From NCBI GenBank assembly GCA_052085365.1, contig JBQDFP010000001.1, positions 186,001 to 250,000 on the forward strand: a stretch of DNA of 64,000 bases, read 5' to 3'. The stretch comes from Canibacter sp052085365. Its GTDB lineage: Bacteria; Actinomycetota; Actinomycetes; Actinomycetales; Microbacteriaceae. A program made the translations under genes and the position numbers. A model generated the notes under the pieces. The model searched no databases. It saw only the letters and a program-made list of their open reading frames with translations, and had not been told where the DNA came from. Numbering within the stretch: the stretch's first letter is position 1; each line of letters begins with the position of its first letter. Shown here piece by piece: positions 17,650 through 26,644 of the stretch.

Positions 17650-18465
17650 TCATTCAGCTCGCGGACGAATGATTGGAACCGGCACCGTTTGTGTGCTTGG
17701 TTCCAATGCTGGGTCGAACCACGTGCCGCACGCATCACCGTTAATGAGGGACTTCAGCAGCTGTGTTTCCGTCAGAGCGACACGGATGCCCGCATCGGTC
17801 GCCATTCGAGCCGCCGCCACTTTTGTTTGGGCGCCGCCAGTACCCCAACCAGACTTTGCTTCCCCAATTTCAACCCAATCAAGCGCATCGCCGTAGGCCA
17901 CATGCGCGATTCTTTCAGCACCTTGCTGTTGTGGTGGAGCGGTATATAGCGCGTCCACGTCGCTTAACAACACGAGTTGATCCGCGTGAATCATGCGGGC
18001 AACGAGCGCAGCAAGACGGTCATTGTCACCAAAACGAATCTCATGGGTGGCAACGGTGTCGTTTTCATTCACAATAGGAAGAATGCCCAGGTCAAGAAGC
18101 CGGTCAATCGCTCTGCGTGCGTTATCTCGATGAGTCGGGTTCTCAATGTCTCCAGCGGTGAGCAGCACTTGACCGCCGACAATATTATGCTCGTTAAGCC
18201 CGCGCTGATACCGATTCATGAGAATATTTTGGCCAACAGCGGCAGCGGCCTGCTGAGTCGCGAGATCTTCGGGTCGCTCCCCCATATCAAGGAATGGCAC
18301 ACCCGTAGAGATTGCACCGCTTGAAACCAGCACAACGTCTGCACCGCTATGTTTTAGCCTCGAGAGGCTTTCAATAAGCGCTGGGATTTGTTCAACATTG
18401 TCTCCTGATACAGATGACGACCCAACTTTAACAACAATTCGACGTGCTGCGGACAGACCGCTCAT
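17650..18465 (-). CDS. proB: Glutamate 5-kinase, short form without PUA domain
   Basis: ProB phosphorylates glutamate in the first step of proline synthesis. The amino-acid-kinase domain is complete: RIVVKVGSSSVSG, VLVSSGAISTG, VNENDTVATHEIRFGDNDRLAALVA and GWGTGGAQTKVAAAR. The protein ends at about 271 residues, whereas many ProB proteins have about 370 with a C-terminal PUA domain, absent here. In E. coli the PUA domain influences regulation, so feedback control may differ. The ATG at 18465 overlaps the obgE stop (TAATG) and has AGGAG upstream. proA is not next to it. Confidence 0.93.
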   Translation of the reverse strand: MSGLSAARRIVVKVGSSSVSGDNVEQIPALIESLSRLKHSGADVVLVSSGAISTGVPFLDMGERPEDLATQQAAAAVGQNILMNRYQRGLNEHNIVGGQVLLTAGDIENPTHRDNARRAIDRLLDLGILPIVNENDTVATHEIRFGDNDRLAALVARMIHADQLVLLSDVDALYTAPPQQQGAERIAHVAYGDALDWVEIGEAKSGWGTGGAQTKVAAARMATDAGIRVALTETQLLKSLINGDACGTWFDPALEPSTQTVPVPIIRPRAE

Positions 18466-19964
18466 TACTCCTGGTCCTTCCACAACCCTGCTTCGCGTTC
18501 TCGTTCAAGCTGTTCGCGAGCTTCAGCTTTAGCATCCATACGTTCATAATATGATTCGCGTCGTTCCTTATTTGTGCGACGCGAAACAGGATCCACACGG
18601 TCGTCACTGCCACGCACGCCGACTTGCACCTCAGCTGCGGTTGTCAGACTTGGTTCCCAATCGAAGACAACTCCGTCACCGGGACCGATAATCACGGTTG
18701 ACCCTGAAACAGCCCCGGCTTTCACCAGTGCGTTTTCGATGCCGAGCTTTTGCAGTCGATCTGCTAGGAATCCGACCGCTTCATCATTTGTAAAGTCAGT
18801 TTGTTCAACCCACCGTTCAGGTTTCTCACCAAGAATTCTGAAGGTATCGCCATAAGTTCCGCCGTGCTTTTCAACGGTGAAACCGGCTTGACGGCCGCGA
18901 CGCCTTGGCGTCAATACCACGCGTGGCTTCTCTTCCACGAGTTGGCGCTCTCGCGCTTCGTCGACAATGTCTCCGAGGGCATAACCCAGCTCTGTGAGGC
19001 CCTCGTGGCTCACAGAGGAGATGAGGAACACACGGAATCCACGGGCTTCAAGGTCGGCCTTCACAAATTCGGCAAGTTCTCGAGCGTCAGGAACATCGAT
19101 TTTGTTCAGCGCCACAAGTTGAGGTCGTTCAACAAGCGGAGTTTGTCCTTCCGGTACCGGATACGCCTGCAACTCATCGAGAATGACATCAAGGTCACTC
19201 ACAGGGTCTCGATCTGCCTCGAGCGTCGCACAGTCCAGCACATGCAAGAGCGCACTGCAGCGTTCCACGTGACGTAAAAAGTCAAGGCCGAGGCCACGTC
19301 CCTCACTTGCGCCTTCAATCAGTCCCGGTACGTCTGCGACCGTAAATCGGTGGTCGTCCACTTCGACGACTCCCAAGTTTGGCGAGAGAGTGGTAAACGG
19401 ATAGTCAGCTATTTTAGGACGTGCAGCGCTCATTGCCGCGATCAAACTGGATTTCCCAGCGGACGGATAGCCCACTAACGCCACATCAGCAATGGTCTTG
19501 AGTTCCAGCGTGAGTGATATTTCTACGCCCGACGTACCTAGGAGCGCAAAACCAGGAGCTTTACGCTTTGCGTTCGCCAGTGCTGAGTTACCGAGGCCGC
19601 CCTGACCGCCCTCCGCAGCGAGGAACTCTTGACCAGCCTCGGTCAAATCAGCGAGGATTTCACCCTCTTCGTTCTTTACCACAGTACCGACAGGTACCGG
19701 CATGTTCAGCGGTTCACCAAGTAAGCCGTTACGATAGTTCCCCATGCCGAAACCGCCATTATCTGAGCGGCGATGTGGTCGACGGTGAAATTCAAGCAGT
19801 GTTGTGACCTGCGGATCAGCAATTAACGTTATATTGCCACCGTTACCACCATTGCCACCATCGGGCCCTGCGAGAGGTTTAAATTTTTCGCGTTTAACCG
19901 AAACGCAACCATCGCCGCCTCGCCCGGCAGTCAGGTGCACCTGCACTTGATCGACAAAGCTCAC
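18465..19964 (-). CDS. obgE: GTPase Obg
   Basis: Obg is an essential GTPase in large-subunit assembly and stress control. The N-terminal glycine-rich Obg fold (VHLTAGRGGDGCVSVKREKF) is followed by the G domain: G1 GYPSAGKSSL, G3 DVPGLIEGA, G4 NKID and a G5 region near SSVSHEG. The C-terminal OCT domain covers KPERWVEQTDFTNDEAVGFL. A basic, Arg/Glu-rich tail ends the protein (REQLEREREAGLWKDQE). About 499 aa result from the GTG at 19964, placed 11 nt after GAAAGG; a GTG one codon earlier and an upstream frame to 19997 are also open. The stop overlaps the proB start. Confidence 0.95.
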   Translation of the reverse strand: MSFVDQVQVHLTAGRGGDGCVSVKREKFKPLAGPDGGNGGNGGNITLIADPQVTTLLEFHRRPHRRSDNGGFGMGNYRNGLLGEPLNMPVPVGTVVKNEEGEILADLTEAGQEFLAAEGGQGGLGNSALANAKRKAPGFALLGTSGVEISLTLELKTIADVALVGYPSAGKSSLIAAMSAARPKIADYPFTTLSPNLGVVEVDDHRFTVADVPGLIEGASEGRGLGLDFLRHVERCSALLHVLDCATLEADRDPVSDLDVILDELQAYPVPEGQTPLVERPQLVALNKIDVPDARELAEFVKADLEARGFRVFLISSVSHEGLTELGYALGDIVDEARERQLVEEKPRVVLTPRRRGRQAGFTVEKHGGTYGDTFRILGEKPERWVEQTDFTNDEAVGFLADRLQKLGIENALVKAGAVSGSTVIIGPGDGVVFDWEPSLTTAAEVQVGVRGSDDRVDPVSRRTNKERRESYYERMDAKAEAREQLEREREAGLWKDQE

Positions 19965-19992
19965 CACGATAATTGCCTTTCTTCTGGAATAT

Positions 19993-20023
19993 AACAAAGG
20001 GCGAGCCGAGGCCCGCCCTTGTT
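19993..20023 (-). terminator. Intergenic hairpin between rpmA and obgE
   Basis: A 10-bp stem with one bulged base (AACAA-GGGCG / CGCCC-TTGTT) and a 9-nt loop lies just after the rpmA stop. On the minus strand it is followed by ATATTCC, a weak U-tract. It may act as a partial terminator or as an RNA-processing or stability element that lowers obgE relative to the ribosomal proteins. Confidence 0.5.
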
Positions 20024-20037
20024 AGTAAGTTCGTGTC

Positions 20038-20298
20038 TTATTCAGCTGCAGCTGAGACTACGTTGACGACCTTACGGCCTGCCTTGCTACCAAACTCTAC
20101 CGAGCCGGTTGCGAGAGCGAAAAGCGTGTCGTCACCGCCACGTCCCACGTTTGCACCCGGGTGGAACTTCGTGCCACGCTGGCGAACGAGAATTTCGCCT
20201 GCGTTGACCTGCTGGCCGCCGAAGCGCTTCACGCCGAGGAACTGTGCGTTTGAGTCACGGCCGTTGCGGGTTGAACCCACACCTTTCTTTGATGCCAT
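20038..20298 (-). CDS. rpmA: 50S ribosomal protein L27
   Basis: L27 sits near the peptidyl-transferase centre. The 86-residue protein begins MASKKGVGSTRNGRDSNAQ and contains FGGQQVNAGEILVRQRGTKFHPG and GRGGDDTLFALATG, all standard. There is no N-terminal cleavage extension of the kind seen in Firmicutes. It follows rplU by about 30 bases in a transcription unit with the promoter at 20773-20802. Confidence 0.98.
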   Translation of the reverse strand: MASKKGVGSTRNGRDSNAQFLGVKRFGGQQVNAGEILVRQRGTKFHPGANVGRGGDDTLFALATGSVEFGSKAGRKVVNVVSAAAE

Positions 20299-20327
20299 GA
20301 TGGCTCTCCTTTAGTAAAAGTCGAAGG

Positions 20328-20636
20328 TTACTTAATGCCGGTGATCTTCAAGCGAGTGAGATCTTGGCGGTGGCCCTGACGAGCCTTGTAGCCGGTCTTG
20401 TTCTTGTAGCGCTGGATACGGATCTTGGGTCCACGCACGTCTTCTACAACTTCTGCGCTTACTTTAACCTTAGCCAGCTTGCTCGCATCGGTGGTGACTT
20501 TGTCGCCGTCAACGAGCAAAACCGCGGGAAGTTCAAGCGAGCCGTTGTCGTCGCCTGAAACACGGTTGACTGTGATGATTGAGCCGACCTCGACCTTTTC
20601 CTGATGGCCGCCGGCGCGCACTACTGCGTAAACCAC
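20328..20636 (-). CDS. rplU: 50S ribosomal protein L21
   Basis: L21 binds 23S rRNA in the large subunit. The 102-residue protein has YAVVRAGGHQEKVEVG at the start and the C-terminal signature IQRYKNKTGYKARQGHRQDLT. The GTG start at 20636 has AGGTG 5 nt upstream. A strong promoter lies about 140 bases upstream, leaving a leader of about 130 nt that could fold, for example the GCGGC/GCCGC hairpin near 20670-20686. Confidence 0.97.
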   Translation of the reverse strand: MVYAVVRAGGHQEKVEVGSIITVNRVSGDDNGSLELPAVLLVDGDKVTTDASKLAKVKVSAEVVEDVRGPKIRIQRYKNKTGYKARQGHRQDLTRLKITGIK

Positions 20637-20772
20637 TTGTCACCTATTCCTTGAGATAATTGTTCGATCGCGGCGGTAGTGCCGCAAACGCTGTCTGTGA
20701 GGTAACCTCTCCTCGAACCGAAACAGCGAGGCGGATCACCAACTGCGACCATATCAGTCGCACCAACGCCCT

Positions 20773-20802
20773 ATATTACCCCGAAATCAAAGTTCACGTC
20801 AA
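20773..20802 (-). promoter_or_regulatory. Promoter of rplU-rpmA
   Basis: On the minus strand TTGACG (20802-20797) and TAATAT (20778-20773) are separated by 18 bp, close to the housekeeping-sigma consensus. The predicted start is near 20766, giving an unusually long leader for this window. Confidence 0.75.
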
Positions 20803-20844
20803 ATGCATTCGGCATGTCGTGTTGTATTGATTTCAAGATTATTT

Positions 20845-23397
20845 TTAACTTTCTGTGGTTGGGGAAACCTCTTCGGGCGAGCCTGCTTGAGTGGTTACTC
20901 GACGTGATTTCCTCTTCGTTGTACCGGTAGTCGGTTTCTCGGGCGTTTCGGTCCCCCGCTCTTCGGCGACCGGCAGAGCATCGAGAAGTGAATCGAGCAG
21001 GTTACTCACGTCTTCTTTTGGTTGACGCTCTGAAACATCTTTTCGCGGAATTGCTGCTATGAGTTCTTCGGGGTCAGCCTGAGCTTTTTCCTGCTCTTTC
21101 TTCTCAGCAGACGGATGCTCTGACTGCGCGGACTGAGTAGTGGACCCATCGGTCACCGTTAGCTGAGCCGCTGGTTCTTCGGACTGTGATCGCTTCGGTG
21201 CAGCAGTTGAGGCTGCGGCAATGCCAGCGTCGGACTCAGGCTGTTCAGCATGGATCGTTTTCGCCGCAATCTGCGCGAGCATATTTTTTGCGCCATCGGT
21301 GATAGCGTGTGCGCCGCCGTTGGGCTGGTGCTGCTGTTGGTTGTTATGGCTAGAGTTTCGCGAGTTTTTACGACGCTTCGAGCCATCATTTTTATGGTGT
21401 TTCACTACCGGCTCGTGGTGCACTATCACGCCACGTCCGGCGCACGTCTCGCATGCTTCGCTGAATGATTCCAGAAGGCCCAGACCAAGTTTCTTTCTGG
21501 TCATCTGAACCAGGCCCAGGGACGTTACCTCGGCGACTTGATGTTTCGTTCGGTCACGGCCTAAGCATTCAACAAGGCGGCGAAGAACGAGATCACGGTT
21601 TGATTCGAGAACCATGTCGATAAAGTCGATCACGATAATGCCCCCGGTGTCGCGTAGACGCAGCTGACGAACGATCTCTTCTGCTGCTTCGAGGTTGTTT
21701 TTGGTAACGGTTTCTTCGAGGTTGCCGCCTGAGCCAACAAATTTGCCGGTGTTCACGTCAATCACCGTCATCGCTTCGGTACGGTCAATTACGAGTGACC
21801 CGCCCGAGGGCAGCCAAACCTTTCGGTCAAGTGCTTTTTGAATCTGTTCCGTTACTCGGTACTTGTCAAAAGCGTCACGCTCACCTTCGTACCTCTGCAC
21901 ACGTTCAAGTAGGTCGGGCGCAACCTTCGAGAGATAGCTTTCAATTGTTTTGAAGGTGTCTTCACCTTCAATAACAAGCTCGTTGAAGTCTTCGTTGAAG
22001 ACGTCACGCACGATCTTGATGAGCATGTCCGGCTCTGAATGCAACATGTTTGCGTTGCCACCCTGGCTGAAGCTCTTCTGAATATCTTCCCACTGGCTCA
22101 TCAGGTGTTTCACGTCGCGTGTGAGTTGTTCTTCTGATGCGCCCTCAGCTGCGGTACGAACGATCACACCAGCGCCGTCGGGAACTATTTCCTTCAACAC
22201 TTTCTTAAGACGCGCTCGTTCCGTGTCTGGGAGTTTGCGCGAAATACCGTTCATGGAGCCACCGGGAACGTATACCAGATAACGTCCAGGAAGTGAGATC
22301 TGGCTGGTCAACCGTGCACCCTTGTGACCGACGGGATCTTTCGTGACCTGCACAAGTACTTCATCGCCGGGCGTCAAGACTTTTTCTATCTTTCGCGACG
22401 CACTTGAGCCGCTGTGCTCGGACCAGTCAACCTCACCCGAATACAGCACAGCATTTCGGCCACGCCCAATATCAACAAAGGCCGCTTCCATACTGGGAAG
22501 AACATTTTGCACTCGTCCCAGATACACATTGCCAATGATCGAGTTCTCACTGGATCGGGCAACATAGTGTTCAACAAGTACATTGTCTTCGAGAACACCG
22601 ATCTGAACACGGTCAGGTTTGCTACGCACGACCATCTTGCGGTCAACAGATTCGCGGCGTGCAAGGAACTCTGACTCGGTGATTACCGAACGTCGTCGCC
22701 CAATTTCACGGCCGTCGCGTCGGCGTTGCTTTTTCGCCTCAAGTCGCGTGGACCCCTTAACCTTCTGTGGCTCAGTAATAACTGATTTATCTGCCCGATC
22801 TGAACGTGATGCATTTCGACTAGTTCCACTATCGTCGTTTCCGCCTCGATTGCGACGACGCCGACGTGATGATCCAGAGTTCTGGGATTCGTCATCATAG
22901 TTGTCGTTGTGTCGCGCGTCATTGTCCAGGTGGTCTGAGCCACGGGACCCTCGATCTTGGCCGCCACTGTGTCGTGCGTCGCTTCCCCGGTTCGGTTGAC
23001 GCAGGTGTTTGTCGAGCAGATCGTCGAGCTGACGCAAGTCACTTCTGCGTGGGCGAGGCGGAACCGGAGGTACGTCAGGCTTCACAAAAAATAGTCGCTT
23101 GGTCGCTTGGAAGCGCTCATGCGGTGTCATCGCTGATGTGTCAAAAATCAGCTGTTGTGCTGGTTCTGCTGATTTCTCAGCGGTATCAGCCACGGCATTT
23201 TCCTCAGGGGACGTTCTGTCACCTTCACTCGTAGCTGCAGCGTCAGTAGTTGCTTCGGTTTCTGGCCTTTGAGCGGTCCGAGAATCAAGCGCGTTCGACT
23301 GCGTCTCTTGAGGTTTATCGGATGCTGCTGCTGTTCCTACCTGAGATTTAGAATCCGCGTTTTCAATTACATCTGGGTTATCTGTACTATTCACCAC
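20845..23397 (-). CDS. rne: Ribonuclease E/G
   Basis: This is the RNase E/G endonuclease of RNA decay and rRNA processing, 850 residues. The catalytic half covers about 255-660. It has an S1 domain (IIGNVYLGRVQNVLPSMEAAFVDIGR), the metal-binding aspartates in VIDVNTGKF (Asp547) and IVIDFIDM (Asp591), and a zinc-link CETC at 649-652. Unlike the E. coli enzyme it has disordered arms on both sides. Residues 1-255 are acidic and then Arg/Asn/Gly-rich, with GSSRRRRRNRGG; residues 660-850 are Gln/Asn/Ser-rich. This N- and C-arm layout is known in actinobacterial RNase E. The roughly 230-base gap upstream holds its leader and GAGGAG site. Confidence 0.94.
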   Translation of the reverse strand: MVNSTDNPDVIENADSKSQVGTAAASDKPQETQSNALDSRTAQRPETEATTDAAATSEGDRTSPEENAVADTAEKSAEPAQQLIFDTSAMTPHERFQATKRLFFVKPDVPPVPPRPRRSDLRQLDDLLDKHLRQPNRGSDARHSGGQDRGSRGSDHLDNDARHNDNYDDESQNSGSSRRRRRNRGGNDDSGTSRNASRSDRADKSVITEPQKVKGSTRLEAKKQRRRDGREIGRRRSVITESEFLARRESVDRKMVVRSKPDRVQIGVLEDNVLVEHYVARSSENSIIGNVYLGRVQNVLPSMEAAFVDIGRGRNAVLYSGEVDWSEHSGSSASRKIEKVLTPGDEVLVQVTKDPVGHKGARLTSQISLPGRYLVYVPGGSMNGISRKLPDTERARLKKVLKEIVPDGAGVIVRTAAEGASEEQLTRDVKHLMSQWEDIQKSFSQGGNANMLHSEPDMLIKIVRDVFNEDFNELVIEGEDTFKTIESYLSKVAPDLLERVQRYEGERDAFDKYRVTEQIQKALDRKVWLPSGGSLVIDRTEAMTVIDVNTGKFVGSGGNLEETVTKNNLEAAEEIVRQLRLRDTGGIIVIDFIDMVLESNRDLVLRRLVECLGRDRTKHQVAEVTSLGLVQMTRKKLGLGLLESFSEACETCAGRGVIVHHEPVVKHHKNDGSKRRKNSRNSSHNNQQQHQPNGGAHAITDGAKNMLAQIAAKTIHAEQPESDAGIAAASTAAPKRSQSEEPAAQLTVTDGSTTQSAQSEHPSAEKKEQEKAQADPEELIAAIPRKDVSERQPKEDVSNLLDSLLDALPVAEERGTETPEKPTTGTTKRKSRRVTTQAGSPEEVSPTTES

Positions 23398-23616
23398 GTT
23401 CTGGTGTACTCCTCAAAATCTCAGCGCTTCCCGCGACTGAGCAAAAAATGTTGTATCTGCCCTCAGGCGACACTTGGTAATTGGTGCTTTCCACCATGGC
23501 TTTGCGCCGTGACCGTACTTCTACAGCCGAAAACTTATGGCATAGAGTCTCAACATTGACGCCCATGCTCGTACCATTATTGCACTACTCTCATGTGAGT
23601 TGCAGCAACATCGCAA

Positions 23617-23622
23617 TAAACT
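23617..23622 (+). promoter_or_regulatory. -10-like hexamer of the VKOR-family gene
   Basis: TAAACT lies 6 nt before the GTG start. No ribosome site is present. Confidence 0.45.
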
Positions 23623-23628
23623 GTCGTT

Positions 23629-24270
23629 GTGACCAACTCGGAAACCGCTAACGAACAGTTTGAATCCCACACCCCACCGCGCTTTACCGCTTTCGCGCTC
23701 TTATCGATTGTGTTGGGCGTGGTCGGCTGGATAGCCTCATTAGAACTCGCCATCGAATACTTACGGGTCCTCAAGAATCCTGACTACCGACCAGGCTGCG
23801 ATATTAGTCCTCTTGTTACGTGCGGACCCAATATGGACTCTTGGCAAGGTTCAATCCTCGGGTTTAGCAATACCTTTATTGGTATTGCGGCGTTCACCGC
23901 CCCAATTTTCATCGGAGTTGCGCTTCTTGCTGGTGCCCGATTTCGAGCATGGTTTTGGTGGATCTACATTCTCGGCAATTTTGCGGGAGTCGTTTTTATT
24001 TTCTGGCTATCGTTCCAGAGCGTCTTCCGGCTAGGCACGTTGTGCCCGTGGTGCATGGTGGTGTGGCTTGTAATGATTCCTCTGTTTTGGACTTCGCTAT
24101 TTAAAGTCACCTCTTCTGGCGCTGCGGGGCTGTCCGTCAGCGCGAGGCGCGTGTTTGAATCGTTGCACCAGTGGACGTGGGTACTTATTGTCTTCAGCTA
24201 TTTATTCATCGCAGTTGAAGCGCAAATAGGTGTGGATTGGCTCACTCACGTTCGACTCATGCTCCTGTAG
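23629..24270 (+). CDS. VKOR-family membrane protein
   Basis: Vitamin K epoxide reductase homologues reoxidise DsbA-like proteins in actinobacteria by passing electrons to quinone. The 213-residue protein has four or five membrane helices. The loop cysteine pair is Cys57 (RPGCDIS) and Cys65 (LVTCGPNMDSW), and the quinone-side CPWC is at 139-142. The SxxNT segment (GFSNTFIGI) is also present. No thioredoxin-like domain is fused, so a separate DsbA-like partner is expected; none is in the window. The GTG start is supported by the hexamer 6 nt upstream. It converges with coaE, 12 bases apart. Confidence 0.92.
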   Translation: MTNSETANEQFESHTPPRFTAFALLSIVLGVVGWIASLELAIEYLRVLKNPDYRPGCDISPLVTCGPNMDSWQGSILGFSNTFIGIAAFTAPIFIGVALLAGARFRAWFWWIYILGNFAGVVFIFWLSFQSVFRLGTLCPWCMVVWLVMIPLFWTSLFKVTSSGAAGLSVSARRVFESLHQWTWVLIVFSYLFIAVEAQIGVDWLTHVRLMLL

Positions 24271-24282
24271 GCTGCCCTCGCG

Positions 24283-24891
24283 TCACGGCTGACGTTTGGA
24301 AGCCAGTTGGCGCCAGAGCTGGTTCACCTGCTCAAGTGTCGATCGCTTTGTTGTCGAAGTGTCAATAACATAGGTGGCCACGTCTCGACGTTCCGCATCA
24401 GTCGCCTGCTGTTCGACCCGACGCTGAGCTTCTTCGCGTGACATTCCTCGCTCGATAACGAGGCGTTCTATACGTACGGCTTGAGACGCGTCGGCGAGCA
24501 CTATTTCATCCCAACCAGCTACTGCATTCGTTTCTACAAGCAACGGAATTTCGTACACAATCAACGCATTTTCATCTTCATCTCGGATACGTGAAAAATC
24601 CGCTGCCGCAAGCCGACGGACTTCAGGGTGAATAATCGCTTCGAGATCTTTACGCGCGGCCTCGTCATTGAACACGATTGCGCCAAGCTTGCTACGGTTC
24701 AGTGCTCCATCATGCTGAAGAACTTCAGCACCGAATCTTTGTTTGATCTGCGCTAGTCCTGTACTCCCAGCCTCGACAGCATCGCGAGCAAGCTGGTCAG
24801 AGTCAATAGTGTATGCACCAAGCTCTCTGAGACGGGCAGCAATTGTTGATTTCCCAGAACCTATCCCCCCGGTGAGCGCAATCAATGTCAT
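24283..24891 (-). CDS. coaE: Dephospho-CoA kinase
   Basis: CoaE phosphorylates the ribose 3'-OH in the last step of CoA synthesis. The P-loop is LTGGIGSGKST, followed by AYTIDSDQLARDAV; the kinase core continues through ALIVYEIPLLVETNA. The ATG at 24891 (202 aa) gives the standard MTLIALTGG start. A TAGAAT hexamer lies 7 nt upstream, overlapping a possible GGAG site. The frame is open to 24918. No C-terminal UPF0157 fusion of the kind known from some actinobacterial CoaE proteins is present. rpsA lies upstream on the same strand, separated by a strong terminator. Confidence 0.95.
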   Translation of the reverse strand: MTLIALTGGIGSGKSTIAARLRELGAYTIDSDQLARDAVEAGSTGLAQIKQRFGAEVLQHDGALNRSKLGAIVFNDEAARKDLEAIIHPEVRRLAAADFSRIRDEDENALIVYEIPLLVETNAVAGWDEIVLADASQAVRIERLVIERGMSREEAQRRVEQQATDAERRDVATYVIDTSTTKRSTLEQVNQLWRQLASKRQP

Positions 24892-24898
24892 AGTCTCC

Positions 24899-24904
24899 AT
24901 TCTA
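24899..24904 (-). promoter_or_regulatory. -10-like hexamer of coaE
   Basis: TAGAAT on the minus strand lies 7 nt before the ATG. GGAG between them is an alternative ribosome site with short spacing. Confidence 0.4.
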
Positions 24905-24933
24905 GGAGAAGTGAACACCCTGCCAGAGGATCC

Positions 24934-24975
24934 AAAAAAAAACAGGGCCCGAGATCAGTTAAGATCTCGGGCCCT
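24934..24975 (-). terminator. Rho-independent terminator of rpsA
   Basis: A perfect 13-bp stem (24944-24956 with 24963-24975) with a 6-nt loop is followed on the minus strand by TGTTTTTTTTT. This is one of the strongest terminators in the window. It separates rpsA from coaE. Confidence 0.93.
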
Positions 24976-25019
24976 ACAACGTTTCTTATCGGCTCTTTAC
25001 AAGAACCAGCGGTTTCAGA

Positions 25020-26489
25020 CTAGTTGCCTTCGAGCTGTTCCTTCAAAGCAGCAAGTGCCTCGTCATCAGCAAGCGTACCTGCTGAGGAAGCTGACGATGA
25101 TTTCTTGGCGTCTGCGTCAAAGGAGTCCAAGTTTGCAGCTTCGCCTTCGACGGCAGCACCCTGGTTTGCAATTGCCTGAGCAACTTGCGCTTTGTGTGCT
25201 TCCCAGCGTGCCTGAGCAGTAGCGTATTCTTTCTCCCACTCCTCACGCTGCGATTCAAAGCCTTCTTTCCATTCCTGGGTTTCAGGGTCGAAGCCTTCTG
25301 GGTACTTGTACTCACCGTTTTCATCATATTCGGTGGTCATACCGTACAGCGCCGGGTCGAACTCGGTGCCTTCAGGATCGACACCCTCGTTCGCCTGTTT
25401 GAGGCTCAGTGAGATGCGACGACGCTCAAGGTCGATATCGATGATCTTGACAAAGACTTCCTGTCCAACCTGCACAACCTGCTCAGCGAGTTCAACGTGC
25501 TGCTGTGACAGCTCTGAGATGTGCACGAGTCCTTCGATACCGTCGGCAACACGCACGAACGCACCGAATGGAACGAGCTTGGTGACCTTGCCCGGAGCGA
25601 TCTGACCAATCGCGTGAGTACGCGCAAAGACTTGCCAGGGATCTTCTTGAGTCGCTTTGAGTGAAAGTGACACACGTTCGCGATCCATCTCGACCGAAAG
25701 TACCTCAACGGTGACTTCCTGTCCAACCTCAACGACCTCTGAGGCATGGTCAATGTGCTTCCAGCTGAGCTCCGAGACGTGGACGAGTCCATCTACGCCG
25801 CCGAGGTCAACGAATGCACCGAAGTTCACGATTGAAGAGACAACACCCTTACGAACCTGGCCTGGCTTGAGCTCTTGCAGGAACGATGAACGGCTCGCTG
25901 ACTGAGTTTCTTCCAGAAGTGCACGACGTGAGAGAACCACATTGTTGCGGTTTTTATCGAGTTCAAGGATCTTCGCTTCAATTTCCTGACCCAAGTACGG
26001 GGTCAGGTCGCGAACACGACGGAGCTCGATGAGAGAAGCGGGAAGGAAGCCACGCAGTCCGATATCAACGATGAGGCCGCCCTTGACAACCTCGATAACG
26101 GTGCCGGTAACGACGCCATCATCTTCTTTGATTTTCTCAACATCTCCCCAAGCACGCTCGTATTGTGCGCGCTTCTTCGAGAGGATGAGTCGACCTTCTT
26201 TGTCTTCTTTCTGGAGAACGAGTGCTTCAACCGAGTCGCCAACTTCGACAACTTCGTTCGGATCAACATCGTGCTTGATGGAAAGTTCGCGTGAGGGAAT
26301 GACACCCTCGGTCTTGTAACCGACGTCGAGAAGGACCTCGTCGCGGTCGATCTTTACAACGGTGCCTTCGATGAGGTCTCCGTCGTTAAAGAACTTCAGG
26401 GTCTCTTCGACCGCGGCAAGAAAATCTTCTGATGAGCCAAGATCGTTAATGGCGACCTGGGGGCTTGCCTTAGTCGTTTCGTTCGTCAT
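25020..26489 (-). CDS. rpsA: 30S ribosomal protein S1
   Basis: S1 helps mRNA bind the 30S subunit. The 489-residue protein has four S1 domains in tandem (starting near GDLIEGTVVKIDRDEVLLDVG, GVVTGTVIEVVKGG, GQVRKGVVSSIVNFGAFVDLGG and GQIAPGKVTKLVPFGAFVRV), the usual actinobacterial number, then an acidic/Ala-rich tail. The ATG at 26489 (MTNETTKASPQVAI) has GGAGAA upstream; the frame is open to 26558. It has its own promoter and terminator and a leader of about 100 nt. In organisms with many leaderless messages S1 can matter less for initiation, which makes its presence here worth noting. Confidence 0.97.
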   Translation of the reverse strand: MTNETTKASPQVAINDLGSSEDFLAAVEETLKFFNDGDLIEGTVVKIDRDEVLLDVGYKTEGVIPSRELSIKHDVDPNEVVEVGDSVEALVLQKEDKEGRLILSKKRAQYERAWGDVEKIKEDDGVVTGTVIEVVKGGLIVDIGLRGFLPASLIELRRVRDLTPYLGQEIEAKILELDKNRNNVVLSRRALLEETQSASRSSFLQELKPGQVRKGVVSSIVNFGAFVDLGGVDGLVHVSELSWKHIDHASEVVEVGQEVTVEVLSVEMDRERVSLSLKATQEDPWQVFARTHAIGQIAPGKVTKLVPFGAFVRVADGIEGLVHISELSQQHVELAEQVVQVGQEVFVKIIDIDLERRRISLSLKQANEGVDPEGTEFDPALYGMTTEYDENGEYKYPEGFDPETQEWKEGFESQREEWEKEYATAQARWEAHKAQVAQAIANQGAAVEGEAANLDSFDADAKKSSSASSAGTLADDEALAALKEQLEGN

Positions 26490-26593
26490 GTAAATGTTCT
26501 CCAGGATGGATAAAGGTAATCGGGCTGATCTGCACCTAATTTTTGTGGAAATCAGCAATTTGGACAGGGTTTTGCCACAGACGTGACCGTGTA

Positions 26594-26623
26594 ATCTTAC
26601 CCTTTATTTCCTAGAGATTGCAA
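26594..26623 (-). promoter_or_regulatory. Promoter of rpsA
   Basis: On the minus strand TTGCAA (26623-26618) and TAAGAT (26599-26594) are separated by 18 bp. The predicted start near 26587 leaves a leader of about 98 nt before the ATG. Confidence 0.65.
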
Positions 26624-26644
26624 GGTCTCAGCACCACTGCGGAC

